The notes beneath the pieces were generated by a model. It did no database searches, was not told where the DNA came from, and saw nothing but the letters and a program-made list of their open reading frames with translations. Shown one piece after another: positions 46,531 through 57,532 of a DNA stretch of 64,000 bases; the stretch's first letter is position 1, and the number at the start of each line of letters is the position of its first letter. The position numbers and the translations under genes are program-made. Origin of the DNA: Vibrio hippocampi (GTDB lineage Bacteria; Pseudomonadota; Gammaproteobacteria; Enterobacterales; Vibrionaceae); NCBI RefSeq assembly GCF_921292975.1, contig NZ_CAKLCM010000001.1:1-64000 (forward strand), written 5' to 3'.

Positions 46531-47478
46531 GTGAGCCAATCATTACGCATTGTGTTTGCCGGTACTCCAGACTTCGCCGCCCGTCACTTGGCGGCGTTAT
46601 TGTCTTCGGAGCATGAGGTTATCGCTGTTTACACCCAACCCGATCGTCCTGCCGGTCGTGGCAAAAAGCTAACCGCCAGTCCGGTGAAAAATATCGCCCT
46701 AGAACATGACATTGCTGTCTACCAACCGGAAAACTTCAAATCAGACCAAGCCAAACAAGAACTTCAGGCTCTGAATGCAGATATTATGGTCGTTGTGGCT
46801 TATGGATTATTGCTACCACAAGCAGTACTAGATACACCTCGATTAGGCTGTATCAACGTCCACGGTTCTATCTTGCCAAAATGGCGCGGTGCCGCTCCGA
46901 TTCAACGCTCTATCTGGAATGGCGACCACGAAACCGGTGTCACTATTATGCAAATGGATATCGGTCTAGATACTGGCGATATGCTGTCTATCGCCACACT
47001 GCCAATTGCAGCAACCGATACCAGCGCAACCATGTATAACAAGCTTGCGGAACTTGGACCAACAGCACTTGTTGAGTGCCTAGCAGACATTGCCAGCGGA
47101 AATATCACGCCAGAAAAACAGCAGAATGAGTTGGCCACCTACGCACATAAACTGAGCAAAGACGAAACCAAGATAGACTGGACGTTAGAGGCTAACTTTA
47201 TCGAACGCTGCGTCCGAGCCTTTAACCCATGGCCAATAAGTTATTTCAGCGTAGAAGAAAACAATATCAAGGTGTGGCAAGCTCGCGTTGAAGCACAAAC
47301 CGATGAAGCGCCTGCTGGAACGATTGTGAAAGCTGATAAGACGGGTATTTATGTCGCTACGGGTAAAGACACCCTTGTGTTGGAACAGATCCAAGTGCCG
47401 GGTAAAAAAGCAATGGCGGTGAGCGATGTTCTTAACTCAAAAGCCGATTGGTTTAAAGTTGGCTCAACCTTAAGCTAA
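46531..47478 (+). CDS. fmt: Methionyl-tRNA formyltransferase
   Basis: Formylates initiator Met-tRNA. It has 315 residues and a GTG start with a GAGG site 18 bases after def. Visible are [12 protein letters not shown], the catalytic region [15 protein letters not shown] and GDTGITIM-type [12 protein letters not shown]. The C-terminal tRNA-binding domain begins around residue 205. Confidence 0.97.
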   Translation: MSQSLRIVFAGTPDFAARHLAALLSSEHEVIAVYTQPDRPAGRGKKLTASPVKNIALEHDIAVYQPENFKSDQAKQELQALNADIMVVVAYGLLLPQAVLDTPRLGCINVHGSILPKWRGAAPIQRSIWNGDHETGVTIMQMDIGLDTGDMLSIATLPIAATDTSATMYNKLAELGPTALVECLADIASGNITPEKQQNELATYAHKLSKDETKIDWTLEANFIERCVRAFNPWPISYFSVEENNIKVWQARVEAQTDEAPAGTIVKADKTGIYVATGKDTLVLEQIQVPGKKAMAVSDVLNSKADWFKVGSTLS

Positions 47479-47554
47479 ATCACAAAACCATACCAAGTCG
47501 GGGCCTAGAATGGCCCTGCTTTAATTTATCTCAATCAAATTCTAGGTATACAAC

Positions 47555-48832
47555 ATGAATGTTCGCGCTGTCGCTGCCAATATCCTTTTTCAAGTCGTTG
47601 ATAAAGGTCAATCACTTTCCACGGCTCTTCCACTAGGTCAGCAACAAGTCAAACCACGAGACCAAGCCCTACTGCAAGAGATCTGTTTTGGGGCGTTGCG
47701 CATTCTTCCTAGGCTTGAATCTGTGGCTTCTGAGTTGATGGATAAGCCGCTAAAAGGCAAACAAAGAGTCTTTCACCATCTTATCCTGGTCGGCATCTAT
47801 CAAATTGGCTACATGCGTATACCTGCTCATGCTGCGGTGGGTGAGACCGTGGAAGCGACCAAAGAATTAAAGGGTCCAAGACTTCGAGGGCTGATTAACG
47901 CCGTGTTGCGTAACTATCAGCGCAATCAAGATGAATTGGATCAGCAATCAATAAGCCATAATGCTGGTAAGTACGGGCACCCGGGCTGGCTATTAAAGCT
48001 GCTGCAACAGGCTTACCCACAACAATGGGAACAGATTGTCGAAGCAAACAACACCAAAGCCCCGATGTGGCTGCGTGTCAATACTCGCCACTTAACTCGT
48101 GATGATTATAAGGCGCTACTCGACAAGGCAGAGATCGAGTCCACTTTACATCCCGAAGCCCAAGACGCACTAAAGCTTACCACGCCATGTGACGTCACTA
48201 ACTTGCCAGGATTTGAACAAGGTTGGGTATCCGTTCAAGATGCCGCGGCACAGCTTTCGATTAACTACTTAACACCACAAGAGGGTGAGTTGATCTTGGA
48301 TTGTTGTGCGGCTCCGGGGGGGAAAACCGCTCACATACTTGAGCGCACTCAACAGAGCCAAGTGGTGGCGATTGATAGCGACGCAAATCGGCTCAAGCGA
48401 GTGCATGACAACCTACAGCGCCTCAATCTAAAAGCTGAAGTCATCTGTGGCGATGCTCGATATCCTGAGGATTGGTGGCAAGGAGAACAGTTTGACCGCA
48501 TTCTTTTGGATGCACCATGTTCGGCAACTGGTGTCATCCGTCGTCACCCTGATATTAAATGGCTGCGTCGTGGCGAAGACATTGCCGCGCTTGCCGAGTT
48601 ACAAAAAGAGATCATGGATGCGATGTGGCAACAGTTAAAGTCTGGTGGCACATTGGTTTATGCGACCTGTTCTATCACTCCTCAAGAAAACCGTGAACAA
48701 GTCATTGCGTTTCTGCAGCGTACCGACAACGCCACCCTGATCGGCTCTGAAGTCGACAACCCGGGACGACAAATCCTACCGGGAGAAAACGACATGGATG
48801 GATTCTACTATGCGGTACTAAAAAAAGCGTAG
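47555..48832 (+). CDS. rsmB: 16S rRNA m5C967 methyltransferase RsmB
   Basis: Methylates C967 of 16S rRNA with SAM. Its 425 residues have an N-terminal NusB-like domain, then the methyltransferase domain with [27 protein letters not shown] (catalytic Cys region) and YATCSI (second Cys). It lies 76 bases after fmt and 71 before trkA. Confidence 0.96.
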   Translation: MNVRAVAANILFQVVDKGQSLSTALPLGQQQVKPRDQALLQEICFGALRILPRLESVASELMDKPLKGKQRVFHHLILVGIYQIGYMRIPAHAAVGETVEATKELKGPRLRGLINAVLRNYQRNQDELDQQSISHNAGKYGHPGWLLKLLQQAYPQQWEQIVEANNTKAPMWLRVNTRHLTRDDYKALLDKAEIESTLHPEAQDALKLTTPCDVTNLPGFEQGWVSVQDAAAQLSINYLTPQEGELILDCCAAPGGKTAHILERTQQSQVVAIDSDANRLKRVHDNLQRLNLKAEVICGDARYPEDWWQGEQFDRILLDAPCSATGVIRRHPDIKWLRRGEDIAALAELQKEIMDAMWQQLKSGGTLVYATCSITPQENREQVIAFLQRTDNATLIGSEVDNPGRQILPGENDMDGFYYAVLKKA

Positions 48833-48903
48833 TATAGTCATTAAGTTAAACCAGCGAATCAAGACTCGGACCAATAAACGTCGGATAGAAGAGCCACAAA
48901 ATT

Positions 48904-50280
48904 ATGAAGATTATCATTCTAGGTGCAGGTCAAGTTGGCGGCACGTTAGCTGAAAACTTGGTAGGTGAGAATAACGACATCACCATTGTTGATACCAACG
49001 GCGACCGATTACGAGATCTTCAAGATAAATACGATCTAAGAGTGGTCAACGGTCATGCTTCTCACCCCGACGTACTCCGTGAAGCTGGCGCACAAGATGC
49101 TGATATGCTGGTTGCCGTGACCAACCGTGATGAAACCAATATGGCAGCCTGCCAAGTGGCGTTCTCACTATTCAATACCCCGAATCGTGTTGCTCGAATT
49201 CGCTCTCGAGAATATTTGATTGAAAAAGAAACCTTGTTCAATTCAGGGGCGATTCCGGTTGACCACCTTATAGCTCCAGAAGAGTTAGTCACCAGCTATA
49301 CCGAGCGCCTTATTCAATATCCGGGCGCTCTGCAAGTCGTCAGTTTTGCCGACGAAAAAGTCAGCTTAGTGGCGGTGAAAGCGTACTATGGCGGGCCACT
49401 CGTTGGTAACGCACTCTCAACCTTACGTGAGCATATGCCTCATATCGACACGCGTGTCGCCGCTATATTCCGTCAAGGACGTCCTATTCGACCTCAAGGT
49501 TCAACCATTATTGAAGCCGATGATGAGGTGTTCTTTGTTGCGGCGAGTAACCATATCCGCTCTGTTATGAGTGAGTTACAACGCTTAGAGAAACCCTATC
49601 GTCGCATCATGATTGTCGGCGGTGGCAACATTGGGGCAAGCTTGGCTAAGCGTCTGGAGCAAAACTACAGCGTTAAACTGATTGAGCGCAGTTACCCAAG
49701 AGCAGAAAAGCTGTCTGAAGAGCTAGAAAACACCATCGTCTTCTGTGGTGATGCAGCGGACCAAGAGTTGCTCAACGAAGAGAACATAGACCAAGTTGAT
49801 GTCTTTATCGCCCTAACTAACGAAGATGAAACCAACATCATGTCTGCCATGCTCGCCAAAAAGATGGGAGCAAAGAAAGTGATGGTGTTGATTCAACGTG
49901 GAGCCTACGTCGACTTGGTTCAAGGCGGTGCCATTGATGTCGCCATATCCCCACAACAAGCCACCATTTCAGCCCTCCTTACCCATGTGCGTCGTGCGGA
50001 CATCGTTAACGTATCATCGCTACGACGTGGAGCGGCAGAGGCTATCGAGGCCATCGCTCATGGCGACGAAAACACCTCAAAAGTCGTAGGTCGCACCATC
50101 GGCGATATCAAATTGCCACCAGGTACCACTATCGGTGCCATTGTGCGTGGTGAGGAAGTGTTAATCGCGCATGATCGGACTGTCATTGAGCAAGATGATC
50201 ACGTGGTGATGTTCTTGGTTGACAAGAAATATGTCCCAGATGTAGAAACCCTATTCCAACCAAGTGTGTTCTTCCTATAG
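48904..50280 (+). CDS. trkA: Potassium uptake regulator TrkA
   Basis: The peripheral NAD-binding regulatory ring of the Trk potassium channel. It has 458 residues in two RCK repeats, each with a Rossmann glycine motif ([17 protein letters not shown] at the start, [17 protein letters not shown] near 235) and a C-terminal half. trkH follows 10 bases later; trkA lies downstream of rsmB as in E. coli. Confidence 0.97.
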   Translation: MKIIILGAGQVGGTLAENLVGENNDITIVDTNGDRLRDLQDKYDLRVVNGHASHPDVLREAGAQDADMLVAVTNRDETNMAACQVAFSLFNTPNRVARIRSREYLIEKETLFNSGAIPVDHLIAPEELVTSYTERLIQYPGALQVVSFADEKVSLVAVKAYYGGPLVGNALSTLREHMPHIDTRVAAIFRQGRPIRPQGSTIIEADDEVFFVAASNHIRSVMSELQRLEKPYRRIMIVGGGNIGASLAKRLEQNYSVKLIERSYPRAEKLSEELENTIVFCGDAADQELLNEENIDQVDVFIALTNEDETNIMSAMLAKKMGAKKVMVLIQRGAYVDLVQGGAIDVAISPQQATISALLTHVRRADIVNVSSLRRGAAEAIEAIAHGDENTSKVVGRTIGDIKLPPGTTIGAIVRGEEVLIAHDRTVIEQDDHVVMFLVDKKYVPDVETLFQPSVFFL

Positions 50281-50290
50281 GCAATAAGAA

Positions 50291-51736
50291 ATGGTTAATA
50301 CACGTCCTGTGTCATTCGTATTGGGGTTAGTTCTCTCTAAGCTTGCCCTGTTTATGTATGTCCCCACACTGGTCGCATTTTTCTCTGGTACTAACGGCTT
50401 CCTCGAGTTTGGCTTGGCCGTTATCATCACCCATATTGCTGCTTTCTTGTTTCTCTCTCTTGGCAGGACTCGCCACTTTACCTTAAGTGTGCGTGATATG
50501 TTTCTGATCACCAACCTGGTTTGGATTATTGCCAGTGCTTTCGCAGCACTGCCCTTCGTATTTATCAATCATATCAGCTTCACCGATGCCTACTTTGAGA
50601 CTATGTCAGGCATCACCACCACGGGGTCAACCGTGCTGAGTGGTCTGGATAATATGGCACCGAGCATTCTGCTATGGCGCTCTATCTTGCAATGGCTGGG
50701 AGGTATTGGCTTTATCGTTATGGCGGTCGCTATTTTGCCGATGCTTAACGTGGGTGGTATGCGCCTCTTCCAAACCGAGTCTTCTGACTGGTCTGATAAA
50801 AGCAGCCCAAAAGCAAAAACCGTCGCTAAAAATATCATGATTGTTTATTTGGTGCTGACAGGTCTGTGTCTATTGGCTTACTTAGCCACTGGAATGAGCC
50901 TATTTGATGCCATCAATCATGCCTTTACCACGCTATCAACCGGCGGCTACTCCACCTCCGATGCCTCGATGAACAAATTTTCCAATGGCGCACACTGGGT
51001 CGGCACGCTATTCATGTTCTTAGGGGGATTACCATTCTTACTGTTTGTCTCTGCGCTCACTAAACGTAGCCCTTCGCTCATGCTCAAAGACTCACAGGTA
51101 AGAGGATTCTTTTATCTATTTATTGTCTCTAGCTTAGTTGTGGCATTTTGGCTGTATGAGAAAGACGGTTATTTGCTCAGTGACGCGTTACGTGTGGCAA
51201 TGTTTAACATTGTTTCGGTGACCACCACCACAGGTTTCGGCTTAGAAGATTTTACCGCATGGGGCTCACTGCCCTCTGTCGTCTTCGCCTTTATGATGAT
51301 GATGGGTGCCTGCTCCGGTTCAACCTCGGGAGGGATTAAAATCTTCCGCTTCCAAATAGCGATAACGCTACTGCAAAAACAGATGATGAAGCTGATTCAT
51401 CCATCAGGTGTTTTTGTCCAGAAATACAATAATCGTACTGTTAACGACGATATTGTCCGTTCAGTGGTCGCCTTTGGATTGATGTTCTTTGTCACGATAT
51501 TGTTTATCGCGGGTGCTTTAAGTGCGATGGGCTTGGACACGGTCACAAGTATCTCAGGAGCCATTACCGCTGTTGCCAACGTCGGTCCGGGTATGGGTAA
51601 CATCATTGGTCCTACAGGTAACTTTGCGCCGCTTCCCGATGCGGCAAAGTGGGTGTTGAGCTTGGGTATGCTAATGGGGAGATTAGAAATATTGACGCTA
51701 TTTGTGCTCTTTTTCCCTGCTTTTTGGCGTCGATAA
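50291..51736 (+). CDS. trkH: Trk potassium channel subunit TrkH
   Basis: Membrane pore of the Trk K+ uptake system; 481 residues, four repeated M1-P-M2 units. Selectivity-loop glycines are visible in TMSGITTTGSTV, TTLSTGGYSTSD, SVTTTTGFGLED and TAVANVGPGMGN. It is in an operon with trkA. Confidence 0.97.
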   Translation: MVNTRPVSFVLGLVLSKLALFMYVPTLVAFFSGTNGFLEFGLAVIITHIAAFLFLSLGRTRHFTLSVRDMFLITNLVWIIASAFAALPFVFINHISFTDAYFETMSGITTTGSTVLSGLDNMAPSILLWRSILQWLGGIGFIVMAVAILPMLNVGGMRLFQTESSDWSDKSSPKAKTVAKNIMIVYLVLTGLCLLAYLATGMSLFDAINHAFTTLSTGGYSTSDASMNKFSNGAHWVGTLFMFLGGLPFLLFVSALTKRSPSLMLKDSQVRGFFYLFIVSSLVVAFWLYEKDGYLLSDALRVAMFNIVSVTTTTGFGLEDFTAWGSLPSVVFAFMMMMGACSGSTSGGIKIFRFQIAITLLQKQMMKLIHPSGVFVQKYNNRTVNDDIVRSVVAFGLMFFVTILFIAGALSAMGLDTVTSISGAITAVANVGPGMGNIIGPTGNFAPLPDAAKWVLSLGMLMGRLEILTLFVLFFPAFWRR

Positions 51737-51742
51737 ATGCCT

Positions 51743-52396
51743 TTATATCGGCTCTACATACCAGTAGATAGCTAAGTAATGACAAGCCGCGCCTAACAAT
51801 ACAAATACGTGCCAAATAGCATGATTAAACGGAATACGTTTATTGGCATAGAACACCACGCCTAAGGTATAAATCGCCCCGCCAAGCGCTAACAATATCA
51901 ACCCATTAGTTTCAACATGCTTAGCCAGTTGATAAACCACAATCACAGACAGCCATCCCATCACCAAGTAGGTAATCAAAGACGCTCGTTTAAAGCGATA
52001 AACAAAAAATAGCTTCATCACGATACCAATCAGCGCCAATGTCCAGATCATCACCATCACACCAACTGCCAAAGGCGTTCGCAAACTCACCAGCATAAAT
52101 GGCGTATAGCTTCCTGCAATCAACAGGTAAATGGCACAGTGGTCGAAGGTTTTCAGCCAGCGCTTGCTGCTGGGGTTGGGAACAGAGTGATACAGAGTCG
52201 ACGCCAGAAACAGTATGATCATACTTGAACCATACAGCGCCATGCTGGTGATGGTTAATGGATCAGCCCCTGCAAACAAAGACTTTTGCAATAATAGGAT
52301 TAGACCCAATACTGAGAGTAGCACGCCAAGTCCATGAGATAAGGCGTTCGCAAGCTCCTCTTTTTGACTGTAAGCCGGCTTATGTGGTGATGTCAT
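51743..52396 (-). CDS. Hemolysin III / PAQR family membrane protein
   Basis: A seven-helix membrane protein of 217 residues from the ATG at 52396 (GGAG site; an upstream frame to 52423 was not used). Metal-binding PAQR histidines are visible in STLYHSVP, in FDHCAIYLLIAGSYTPF and in AIWHVFVLLGAACHYLAI. The family is called hemolysin III from Bacillus, but most bacterial members are housekeeping proteins of unclear role. It is convergent with trkH with only 6 bases between. Confidence 0.9.
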   Translation of the reverse strand: MTSPHKPAYSQKEELANALSHGLGVLLSVLGLILLLQKSLFAGADPLTITSMALYGSSMIILFLASTLYHSVPNPSSKRWLKTFDHCAIYLLIAGSYTPFMLVSLRTPLAVGVMVMIWTLALIGIVMKLFFVYRFKRASLITYLVMGWLSVIVVYQLAKHVETNGLILLALGGAIYTLGVVFYANKRIPFNHAIWHVFVLLGAACHYLAIYWYVEPI

Positions 52397-52460
52397 ACTC
52401 GTCGCTCCCCAAATTGATAGCAACAGTATGACATATTCAGCTAACAGCTGTTAGCTGAAA

Positions 52461-53264
52461 TTAGGTTGTTTGCTCTAAATACTCCAGAACTTGCTGCCCG
52501 GCTTCTTCTCCAGATAAATGACTCGCTAAAGTGAGTTCTCGCTTAAGTTGACCGAGACCAATCAAACTGGAAAGCATTCCTGTGACGCCTTGTTTGTTTC
52601 TATCCACTTCAAACCAGAGTTGCAATTGCTCCGGTGTTCGATAAGCCACCATTTCTAACTCACGCCAGCGACCATGATAGGGTCCTGTGGTCGGAACAAA
52701 CTCAAACTCTTGCACAAAGGGCATTTCAAAGCCTTTTGCCGCCTCACACTCTACTTGGCGGATCCTTAACCCTTGCGCCTCAAGCGAACTAAATATGCCA
52801 TCAAGCAATGGATCGGGTCTCACGGTTAAAATATCTTTATCAGAAGGGTCTACCGCTAACGCAATATCTAAGCCTGTTTCTAGCCAAACTTTAGAGTCAC
52901 CAATGGTAACGGGTGTATTCCATGGAACCTCCAATGTGGCTTCAAAGTCACGGGTTTGCCCAGGCTCAATGGTAAAAGCATAAGGTAATGACCACGATTG
53001 AAGTTGATGGGTTTTCGCAACGCGCTTTTTGGTCACTCCAGGATCGTTGTCATTATGTTCATTCTGGTTTCGAGCCACCTCGGCAATATAACGACAACAC
53101 AGACTCACATTGATGTTATCAACCTCCTGAGACGTGTTACCACCGTAAACGTGGATCGTCACTTTCAACTGATCGCCTGGATAAACAAATTCCTGGTGGA
53201 TCACAGAGTCGACACGGGCAGATCCGATGCCAAAACTCGCTAAGGTTTTCTTGAAAAAAGACAT
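52461..53264 (-). CDS. Spo0M (SpoOM) family protein
   Basis: A 267-residue soluble protein from the ATG at 53264 with a strong GAGGTGG site. The arrestin-like beta-sandwich Spo0M domain spans most of the length (SFFKKTLASFGIGSARVDSVI at the start, in parts; YPGDQLKVTIHVYGG next). Spo0M controls sporulation in Bacillus; in non-sporing vibrios the role is unknown. It lies upstream of the hemolysin III gene on the same strand. Confidence 0.88.
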   Translation of the reverse strand: MSFFKKTLASFGIGSARVDSVIHQEFVYPGDQLKVTIHVYGGNTSQEVDNINVSLCCRYIAEVARNQNEHNDNDPGVTKKRVAKTHQLQSWSLPYAFTIEPGQTRDFEATLEVPWNTPVTIGDSKVWLETGLDIALAVDPSDKDILTVRPDPLLDGIFSSLEAQGLRIRQVECEAAKGFEMPFVQEFEFVPTTGPYHGRWRELEMVAYRTPEQLQLWFEVDRNKQGVTGMLSSLIGLGQLKRELTLASHLSGEEAGQQVLEYLEQTT

Positions 53265-53542
53265 AACCACCTCACAATCATCAACGACACTGTCTCTTTT
53301 TAAACAATCGCTTGGCAACTAACAAGTGCTGAACAAAAAATAATCGATATTTTGACTCGATCTATCGAATATCGTAAGGCTTAATGCTATCCTTTTGCAC
53401 GGTGTGATCATTCACCCACTCTCCTGTTTAGTTATTAGGATCGGCAAGCGCCAGCAAAATAACGCATTGGTATCCAGTGTTTTATAACTAATACAGGCCA
53501 TTAGCTTGGCAATGGAATTGCCTGACTTGTTAGGTAACAAAA

Positions 53543-53710
53543 ATGCGCCCAACGACTGTCAGGTTTTCGCACACTAATCGCAGTGCGATGCGACGTCGCA
53601 GCGGCTTTGCTGCTGCTTTCGTTGCAAAAAAAACAGCAACTCCAATCTCTCTGGTTGAGAAAGAAGCCGCTCTGGCTCCTGTAACAACACAGATTGTACG
53701 AGTCGCCTAA
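53543..53710 (+). CDS. Candidate small protein, 55 residues
   Basis: A short frame with codon use like its neighbours (Ala GCT/GCA, Thr ACA/ACT, Val GTT/GTA), starting [10 protein letters not shown] and ending TTQIVRVA. It is basic at the N-terminus (RRRS) and Ala/Val-rich after. It is followed within 3 bases by a strong terminator. A second in-frame ATG (53588) would give 40 residues. The ribosome site is weak (TTAGGTAAC). A small RNA ending at the same terminator is an alternative. I do not recognise a family. Confidence 0.45.
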   Translation: MRPTTVRFSHTNRSAMRRRSGFAAAFVAKKTATPISLVEKEAALAPVTTQIVRVA

Positions 53711-53712
53711 TC

Positions 53713-53740
53713 AAAAGCGCAGTCTTCACTGCGCTTTTTT
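53713..53740 (+). terminator. Terminator upstream of yihD
   Basis: AAAAGCGCAG-TCTTCA-CTGCGCTTTTTT. It ends a transcript coming from the left on the plus strand, although no long gene lies there, which is one reason to take the 55-residue frame seriously. Confidence 0.88.
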
Positions 53741-53817
53741 CTCTCTGCATATTGGCTCTGACTTGGAACTCTGTTAGCTTTACTCTCAAAATCATTATAA
53801 AAAATGTGGAGAAAGTC

Positions 53818-54084
53818 ATGAAATGTCACCGAGTCAACGAACTCATTGAGTTGATACACCCAGAATGGCAAAAGGATTCCGATCTCAACTTGCTGCAATT
53901 TATCGTTAAGCTCGCTAAAGAGGCGGGCTACGAAGGCGCTTTGGAAGATCTGACGGATGATGTCCTTATCTATCACCTTAAAATGCGTAACAGCGGTCAA
54001 GAAGAGATGATTCCAGGTTTAGCTAAAGACCAAGAAGACGACTTCAAAACAGCACTGCTAAAAGCACGCGGCATACTTAAATAA
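53818..54084 (+). CDS. yihD: YihD family protein (DUF1040)
   Basis: An 88-residue acidic protein from the ATG at 53818 (GGAG site); an open frame upstream to 53752 is not family-like. It is very close to E. coli YihD over its whole length ([42 protein letters not shown]). Function is unknown. It is monocistronic with its own terminator. Confidence 0.93.
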   Translation: MKCHRVNELIELIHPEWQKDSDLNLLQFIVKLAKEAGYEGALEDLTDDVLIYHLKMRNSGQEEMIPGLAKDQEDDFKTALLKARGILK

Positions 54085-54108
54085 TTGATCCTGTTTATGA
54101 ACAGGCAA

Positions 54109-54138
54109 CAAAACGACTCAACAATGAGTCGTTTTTTT
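54109..54138 (+). terminator. yihD terminator
   Basis: AAAACGACTCA-ACAA-TGAGTCGTTTT is followed by further T. It lies 25 bases after the yihD stop. Confidence 0.9.
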
Positions 54139-54347
54139 ATATTCAGACCATACGTTATGATTTTTTATTGTTAAAGGTTGATAGCGCTAAAGAAAAATAA
54201 TTGTTATCGAAGATATACTGTCCGTTACTATGCGTCATTAAGTGGGTGAATAACTCAACCTCACCAAAGCAACAATGCGCACCGAAAAGCAATGTCAAAA
54301 ACGAGAGTATGACTAACATACCCATTGACTTAAAAGGACTGTACTAA

Positions 54348-55766
54348 ATGAGTCAGGATAAAATTGACGTCAAAGATGTCACGCCTAAGACCTTTAATCC
54401 TAAGACACAAAAAACCAGTAAAGATAGATTCAATCCGAGCAATCGCATCTACGTCAGGGAAAGTCAGGGGCAATTTCAGAAACTGCGACGATATGGTGGT
54501 TGGTTGTTACTGCTGTTATTCGGCATTGGTCCTTGGATCCGCTACGGAGACAGACAAGCCATCTTGATCGATATCGGTCACCAGCAATTTAACTTCTTTG
54601 GCACAACACTCTACCCGCAAGATCTCACTCTGCTTGCTCTGCTGTTTGTGGTGGCAGCATTTGGTCTGTTCTTTATCACAACCTTTCTTGGTCGAGTTTG
54701 GTGTGGCTACCTCTGCCCGCAAACGGTTTGGACCTTTATGTATATCTGGTTTGAAGAAAAGCTGGAAGGCAGTGCCAATAAACGTCGTAAACAAGACCAA
54801 TTGCCCAAAACCCTCCATCTGTTAACGCGAAAAGCCCTCAAGCACCTAGCATGGATAAGCATTGCAGTCATAACAGGCTTAACCTTTGTTGGCTACTTCG
54901 TGTCTATCAACGAATTGGTTCCCCAGTTTATCACCTTCAATCTTTCATTCTGGCCAGCATTCTGGGTGCTGTTTTTTGCTGCATGCACTTATGGAAATGC
55001 GGGTTGGATGAGGTCGATCGTCTGCGTTCATATGTGCCCTTATGCACGCTTCCAATCCGCCATGTTCGACAAAGACACGTTTATTGTCGGATACAATAGT
55101 GAACGTGGCGAAACAAGAGGCCCAAGAGCAAGAAAAGCGGATCCAAAACAACTTGGGTTGGGAGACTGCATTGATTGCGATCTCTGCGTTCAGGTTTGTC
55201 CGACCGGTATCGATATCCGTGACGGCTTGCAGTACGAATGTATCAACTGCGGTGCCTGTATTGATGCCTGTAACAACACCATGCAGCGCATGGGCTATGA
55301 AGCTAATCTGATTAGCTATACCACTGAGCATCGTCTCTCAGGGAAACAAACTAAAGTCATGCGCCCCAAACTGCTAGGTTATGGTACGGTTTTACTGATT
55401 ATTATTGGGCTATTCTTTGCTCAAATTTCAGCCGTCGACCCAGCTGGTCTTAGTGTGCTTAGGGATCGCAATCAGTTGTTTAAGATCAACACTCAAGGTC
55501 TGGTTGAAAACACTTACACACTGAAAGTGATCAATAAGACGCAACAAATACAAACCTATGATCTTAGCGTACAAGGAATCGAGGATGTCACTTGGTATGG
55601 TAGGCAGTCGATAAGCGTCAAACCTGGGGAGGTGTTCAATGTGCCGATCAGTCTCGGAGTGAATCCCGATCAACTCAGTTCTCCGATAGTAACAATTCAG
55701 TTTATACTAGACGACAATCAAGATTTCTCGATACAAGTAGAGAGCCGCTTCATCAATCAACTCTAG
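54348..55766 (+). CDS. ccoG: Cytochrome c oxidase accessory protein CcoG
   Basis: A membrane-bound iron-sulfur protein (FixG/RdxA) that reduces copper for assembly of cbb3 oxidase. It has 472 residues with about five helices, the conserved GRVWCGYLCPQTVW, two 4Fe-4S motifs CIDCDLCVQVCPTG and CINCGACIDACNN (about 270-310), and a C-terminal immunoglobulin-like periplasmic domain. It stands apart from the ccoNOPQ and ccoIS genes, which are not in the window. Confidence 0.94.
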   Translation: MSQDKIDVKDVTPKTFNPKTQKTSKDRFNPSNRIYVRESQGQFQKLRRYGGWLLLLLFGIGPWIRYGDRQAILIDIGHQQFNFFGTTLYPQDLTLLALLFVVAAFGLFFITTFLGRVWCGYLCPQTVWTFMYIWFEEKLEGSANKRRKQDQLPKTLHLLTRKALKHLAWISIAVITGLTFVGYFVSINELVPQFITFNLSFWPAFWVLFFAACTYGNAGWMRSIVCVHMCPYARFQSAMFDKDTFIVGYNSERGETRGPRARKADPKQLGLGDCIDCDLCVQVCPTGIDIRDGLQYECINCGACIDACNNTMQRMGYEANLISYTTEHRLSGKQTKVMRPKLLGYGTVLLIIIGLFFAQISAVDPAGLSVLRDRNQLFKINTQGLVENTYTLKVINKTQQIQTYDLSVQGIEDVTWYGRQSISVKPGEVFNVPISLGVNPDQLSSPIVTIQFILDDNQDFSIQVESRFINQL

Positions 55767-55824
55767 TATTCGAGTTCAACCTTCCAGCAATAGGAAAAGG
55801 CTTAGTAATAAGCCTTTTTATTAT

Positions 55825-56811
55825 ATGACTACAGACCTCGCGTTTAATTTTGACGCTCTAACCCCGGACTTTATGTGGTACGCCTTAGAAAGCATTGGCG
55901 TCAGAGCAGAGTCCGGTATGCTTGCCCTCAATAGTTATGAGAACCGGGTCTATCAGTTTGTGGATGAAGACAAGCAGCGTCTCGTGGTGAAGTTTTATCG
56001 TCCACAGCGCTGGGATCTAGCGCAAATACAAGAAGAGCATGACTTCACTAAAGAGTTAGCTGAGTTCGAAGTTCCGGTTTGTGCTCCTTTAGAGATCAAT
56101 GGGCAAACTATCCACCAATATCAAGGCTACTACTTCACCCTATTTCCCAGTGTCGGTGGTCGCCAATTTGAAGTGGATAACCTAGAGCAATTGGAATGGG
56201 TGGGGCGTTACATGGGTCGTATTCACCGCATCGGTGCCAATCAACCGTTTCAACACCGTCCTACGATAGGTTTTGATGAGTACCTGTATCAGCCTCGCAA
56301 GTTGTTGCAATCTTCAAGCTTTATTCCTTCTCATCTGGAAAACGCCTTCTTCAATGACCTCGATATTTTGATTGAAAATATCGAGCAGCATTGGCAACCT
56401 GCCGACAATATTCGCCTGCATGGTGATTGCCACCCAGGTAATATACTATGGCGCGATGGTCCCATGTTCGTCGATTTAGATGACGCCAGAAATGGTCCTG
56501 CTATCCAAGATTTATGGATGCTACTGAATGGTGATCGAGCCGATAAATTGATGCAATTAGACATCTTACTAGAGGGGTATCAAGAGTTTTACTCATTACC
56601 CAGCGAACAATTGAAACTTATTGAGCCTTTACGCGGTCTACGTATGGTGCATTACATGGCTTGGTTAGCAAAACGCTGGAACGATCCTGCTTTCCCACAA
56701 GCTTTTCCTTGGTTTGCAGATGGTAAATATTGGGAGGGGCAAGTACTTGGATTTAAAGAGCAGATTGCCGCAATTAATGAAAAGCCACTTTCATTCCAGC
56801 CGCAGTGGTGA
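55825..56811 (+). CDS. srkA: Stress response kinase A (YihE)
   Basis: A Ser/Thr protein kinase of the aminoglycoside-phosphotransferase fold, 328 residues. It has the catalytic loop HGDCHPGNILW and metal-binding FVDLDDARNGP, and ENRVYQF in the ATP-site lobe. In E. coli it lies upstream of dsbA and counters envelope-stress-linked cell death; the same order here, 69 bases before dsbA, supports the assignment. Confidence 0.93.
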   Translation: MTTDLAFNFDALTPDFMWYALESIGVRAESGMLALNSYENRVYQFVDEDKQRLVVKFYRPQRWDLAQIQEEHDFTKELAEFEVPVCAPLEINGQTIHQYQGYYFTLFPSVGGRQFEVDNLEQLEWVGRYMGRIHRIGANQPFQHRPTIGFDEYLYQPRKLLQSSSFIPSHLENAFFNDLDILIENIEQHWQPADNIRLHGDCHPGNILWRDGPMFVDLDDARNGPAIQDLWMLLNGDRADKLMQLDILLEGYQEFYSLPSEQLKLIEPLRGLRMVHYMAWLAKRWNDPAFPQAFPWFADGKYWEGQVLGFKEQIAAINEKPLSFQPQW

Positions 56812-56880
56812 CACACTACGCACGCATAAAACAAAAGGTTAAGCCTCTATCCTCCGGATAGTCTTTACATGGAGATTATA

Positions 56881-57480
56881 ATGAAAAAAATCATCGCACT
56901 ATTCGCAACGCTATTTGTCAGCCTAGCAGCGAATGCCGCTCAGTTTACTGAAGGTGACTATTACAAAGTACTTGATACTAAAGCGACTTCAACCCCAACA
57001 GTCACTGAGTATTTCTCGTTCTACTGCCCACACTGCTTCAGCTTTGAACCGATTATCGCCGAGCTGAAAAAACAGATCCCTGAAGGCACTAAGTTCCAGA
57101 AAAACCACGTATCATTTATGGGTGGCAACATGGGTGAACCAATGAGCAAGGCATATGCGACCATGGTAGCTCTGAAAGTAGAAGACAAAATGGTGCCGGT
57201 TATGTTCAACCGCATCCACAACTTAAACCAAGCCCCACGCAACGACGCTGAGCTTCGCCAAATCTTCCTTGATGAAGGTGTTGATGCTAAGAAGTTTGAT
57301 GCTGCATACAACGGCTTTGCCGTAGACTCAATGCTACGTCGCTTCGATAAGCAGTTTAAAGACAGTGGTCTATCAGGCGTACCTGCAGTTATCGTCAATA
57401 ACAAATACCTAGTAGAGGCAGGTAAAATTCGCTCTACGGATGAATACTATGAACTGGTTAACTTCCTACTGAAAAAGTAA
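56881..57480 (+). CDS. dsbA: Thiol:disulfide interchange protein DsbA
   Basis: The periplasmic oxidase that introduces disulfides into exported proteins. It has 199 residues from the ATG at 56881 (GGAG site). The signal peptide runs to about residue 19 ([16 protein letters not shown]). The active site CPHC is at 49-52 and the cis-Pro is in [10 protein letters not shown]. It is downstream of srkA. Confidence 0.97.
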   Translation: MKKIIALFATLFVSLAANAAQFTEGDYYKVLDTKATSTPTVTEYFSFYCPHCFSFEPIIAELKKQIPEGTKFQKNHVSFMGGNMGEPMSKAYATMVALKVEDKMVPVMFNRIHNLNQAPRNDAELRQIFLDEGVDAKKFDAAYNGFAVDSMLRRFDKQFKDSGLSGVPAVIVNNKYLVEAGKIRSTDEYYELVNFLLKK

Positions 57481-57497
57481 TCCAGTGATAGAATTGA

Positions 57498-57532
57498 AAG
57501 AACACCGAGCTAGATGGCTCGGTGTTCTTTTA
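57498..57532. terminator. Bidirectional terminator, dsbA / yihG
   Basis: AAAGAACACCGAGC-TAGAT-GGCTCGGTGTTCTTT is a 14-bp stem (one G-T) between convergent genes; the yihG stop codon lies at its edge. Confidence 0.92.

Noticed and set aside
52687..53243. Two plus-strand frames of 80-98 codons
   Set aside because: They are antisense shadows of the Spo0M-like gene, which has a strong ribosome site and full-length family agreement.
54140..54347. FNR site upstream of ccoG
   Set aside because: Only one half-site (TTGAT) is visible; no second half at the right spacing.
54945..55331. A 128-codon minus-strand frame
   Set aside because: It is antisense to ccoG over its cysteine motifs; the cysteine pattern on the plus strand is decisive.
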